A stretch of 64,000 nt of DNA, taken from an uncultured Tolumonas sp. GTDB taxonomy: Bacteria; Pseudomonadota; Gammaproteobacteria; Enterobacterales; Aeromonadaceae. The translations under genes were made by a program, and so were the position numbers. A model generated the notes under the pieces. The model did no database searches and was not told the origin of the DNA. It saw nothing but the letters and a program-made list of their open reading frames with translations. The DNA is taken from positions 1-64,000 of the forward strand of contig NZ_OY781378.1 of NCBI RefSeq assembly GCF_963676665.1, given 5' to 3'. Positions 62,437 to 64,000 of this stretch are shown here, in pieces (position 1 is the first letter of the stretch; every line of letters starts with the position of its first letter).

Positions 62437-64000
62437 TACTGCACACCTTTCGCTTGTTGTTCCAATAACGCTTTCATCTTCGGCGATAAGGTCGCATTAG
62501 TGCCATAAGCAGGCAAAATTGGACGATCAACCGCAGGCGACAGACTATCGGTATCTTGTTCCTGCGATAACTGCTCCGCCCGGAACAGGTTATATTTGCT
62601 GCTGGATACACCGGTATAGGTAATCGGATCACGCAATATGGTTGGATGGATGAAAACCATCAGATTTTGTTTGGTTTTAGAGGTGCTGTTATAACGGAAC
62701 AGATAACCTAATACTGGAATATCACCCAGCAAAGGCACTTTGTAAGTAGATTCTGAGGTGTTGTTACTGAGTAAACCACCGAGTACAACGGTTTCACCAC
62801 TCTTCACTAACACCGCATTTTTTACGGTACGGGTATTAAACGTATCGCCCAGACTGGCACCGCTTGTTGATGAACTGCTGGTGGATGTTGACGTGGCAAC
62901 ACTGGAGACTTCCTGTTCAATATCCATCAACACGGAATCGCCTTCGTTGATTTGTGGGGTTACTTTCAGTTTTGTACCCACTGTTTTACGTTCTACGGTA
63001 TTAAACACGCTACCCGTGGTGCTGGATTGACTACCGGAAATAACCGGAACTTCCTGACCCACGTTAAAAGAAGCTTCTTTGTTATCCAGCGTAACAATAC
63101 TCGGTGTGGCCAGAATATTGCTCTTGGTATTGCTGGACAGCGCCGTCACTAATCCAGCCCAATCGCCGGAATAAAAACCCGCCGCTAAACCGTTAAAATT
63201 GCTGAGGGCTGAGGCGGTGTTGCTGGAAAATGCCCCGTCATTTTTATATTGCAATGCGGCATTGGCAACGGTACTGGTGGATAAATTTGTCGCGGTGAAT
63301 TGTGTACCACCACCATTTTTATTGGCCCATTGCACACCCAGATTGAAGGCGTCGCCATCTTGTACTTCGACGATGATAGCTTCGACCAGCACTTGTGCGC
63401 GACGAATATCCAATTTGGCAATAATACGTTCCAGTTCCTGCATGATATCTGGTTGCGCGGTGATTACGAGCGCATTAGTTTGTTCATCGGCAACAATACT
63501 GAGATCTTTGCCATTAAACGCATTACTGCCCGAACCTGAGTTGCTGGCTGTTGCATTCGACGTGTTGGTAGCACTGCCACCTTGTTTATCTTGCTGAATG
63601 GTTTTACTGGAGCCCGATAATACATCGACCAGATTTTTGGCTTTGGCGTATTTAAGATAGAAAACGCGGGTATTGCCCTGACTTTGCTGCTCACGATCTA
63701 ACTGACGAATCATGGTGACGAGTCGTTGACGAGATTGATTATCACCACTGATCACCACGGAATTAGTGCGTTCATCAGCCACTAATTTCGGCGTTAATAC
63801 ACTGGTCAGTGCATTTTTATCGTTTTTGGTTAACGCGGTAATTAAACGCACCATTTCACTGGCGGACGCATATTTGAGTTTAATAATGTCGACGTTTTCA
63901 TCACCGACTTTATCAACCCGATGGACGATTTCGACGAGTCGATTAACAACGGCAGCTCGTCCGGTTAATAACAACACGTTGGACGGTTCATAATGCACCA
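62436..64000 (-). CDS. gspD: Type II secretion secretin GspD (N-terminal part outside window)
   Basis: About 521 codons of the C-terminal part; the 5' end runs past the window, and family length suggests 130-160 residues are missing. Outer-membrane secretin channel. Visible are part of the N1 domain, N2 ([23 protein letters not shown]) and N3 ([47 protein letters not shown]) with a Ser/Asn/Gly-rich insertion, then the secretin domain ([40 protein letters not shown]-like, [25 protein letters not shown]). The tail after it probably binds a GspS-type pilotin or is unstructured. Confidence 0.96.
   Translation of the reverse strand, partial: VHYEPSNVLLLTGRAAVVNRLVEIVHRVDKVGDENVDIIKLKYASASEMVRLITALTKNDKNALTSVLTPKLVADERTNSVVISGDNQSRQRLVTMIRQLDREQQSQGNTRVFYLKYAKAKNLVDVLSGSSKTIQQDKQGGSATNTSNATASNSGSGSNAFNGKDLSIVADEQTNALVITAQPDIMQELERIIAKLDIRRAQVLVEAIIVEVQDGDAFNLGVQWANKNGGGTQFTATNLSTSTVANAALQYKNDGAFSSNTASALSNFNGLAAGFYSGDWAGLVTALSSNTKSNILATPSIVTLDNKEASFNVGQEVPVISGSQSSTTGSVFNTVERKTVGTKLKVTPQINEGDSVLMDIEQEVSSVATSTSTSSSSTSGASLGDTFNTRTVKNAVLVKSGETVVLGGLLSNNTSESTYKVPLLGDIPVLGYLFRYNSTSKTKQNLMVFIHPTILRDPITYTGVSSSKYNLFRAEQLSQEQDTDSLSPAVDRPILPAYGTNATLSPKMKALLEQQAKGVQ

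Overview
This window looks like chromosomal DNA of a gammaproteobacterium of the Aeromonadales, most likely a Tolumonas-like organism. That placement is inferred from protein flavour (YhhQ, UbiE, SstT and PolA are strongly enterobacteria/Aeromonas-like) and from gene content; no search was run. Base composition is moderate except for an AT-rich island around 15.5-16.7 kb.

Layout. 1-3.2 kb: the 3' part of an rRNA operon (23S missing about 120 nt at its 5' end, 5S, tRNA-Asp, terminator). 3.3-4.4 kb: a periplasmic L,D-transpeptidase-like protein and an EF-hand protein. 4.4-8.5 kb: minus-strand operon ubiE-ubiJ-ubiB-hemB (ubiquinone and haem synthesis). 8.5-9.3 kb: an 0.8-kb stretch without genes, holding a TAAC-repeat segment and a candidate non-coding transcript. 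9.2-13.8 kb: yhhQ under a preQ1-I-type riboswitch, polA preceded by two perfect DnaA boxes, and engB. 13.8-15.5 kb: three small genes of uncertain role. 15.7-20.9 kb: an orphan type VI secretion island (hcp, an IS-split vgrG with a metallopeptidase C-terminus, a putative immunity gene) behind a sigma-54-like promoter. 21-23.8 kb: a b-type cytochrome and a transglutaminase-like protein. 23.8-29.3 kb: polyamine catabolism (aminotransferase, puuA, puuD, and puuC broken by three one-base G insertions), with sigma-54-like promoters facing both ways. 29.4-32.3 kb: sstT and an RcnR-like regulator next to a DmeF-like Co/Ni exporter, with a textbook RcnR operator between the last two. 32.4-38.9 kb: mprF with a VirJ/AcvB-like partner, an M48 peptidase/LemA pair, and an Asr-like basic protein. 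39-44 kb: uvrD, kup and an unknown membrane protein. 44-50.7 kb: an RND efflux operon with a divergent TetR regulator. 50.7-54 kb: a large PAS/GGDEF/EAL protein. 54.1-64 kb: the type II secretion operon gspD-N, with gspD running off the window end.

Most interesting points. (1) An IS4-family element with an exact 10-bp target duplication splits one reading frame into VgrG and an M35-like zinc metallopeptidase; removing it on paper restores a single frame of about 855 codons, and a signal-peptide protein overlapping the 3' end is a candidate immunity protein. (2) The yhhQ riboswitch overlaps the ribosome binding site and shows that the upstream ATG is part of the RNA, not the start. (3) The C-poor GTTA-repeat minus-strand segment at 8.6-8.8 kb ends in a strong terminator and belongs to no RNA family I recognise. 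(4) The polyamine cluster combines an E. coli-type glutamylation route with a SpuC-type aminotransferase, apparent sigma-54 control and a broken aldehyde dehydrogenase gene.
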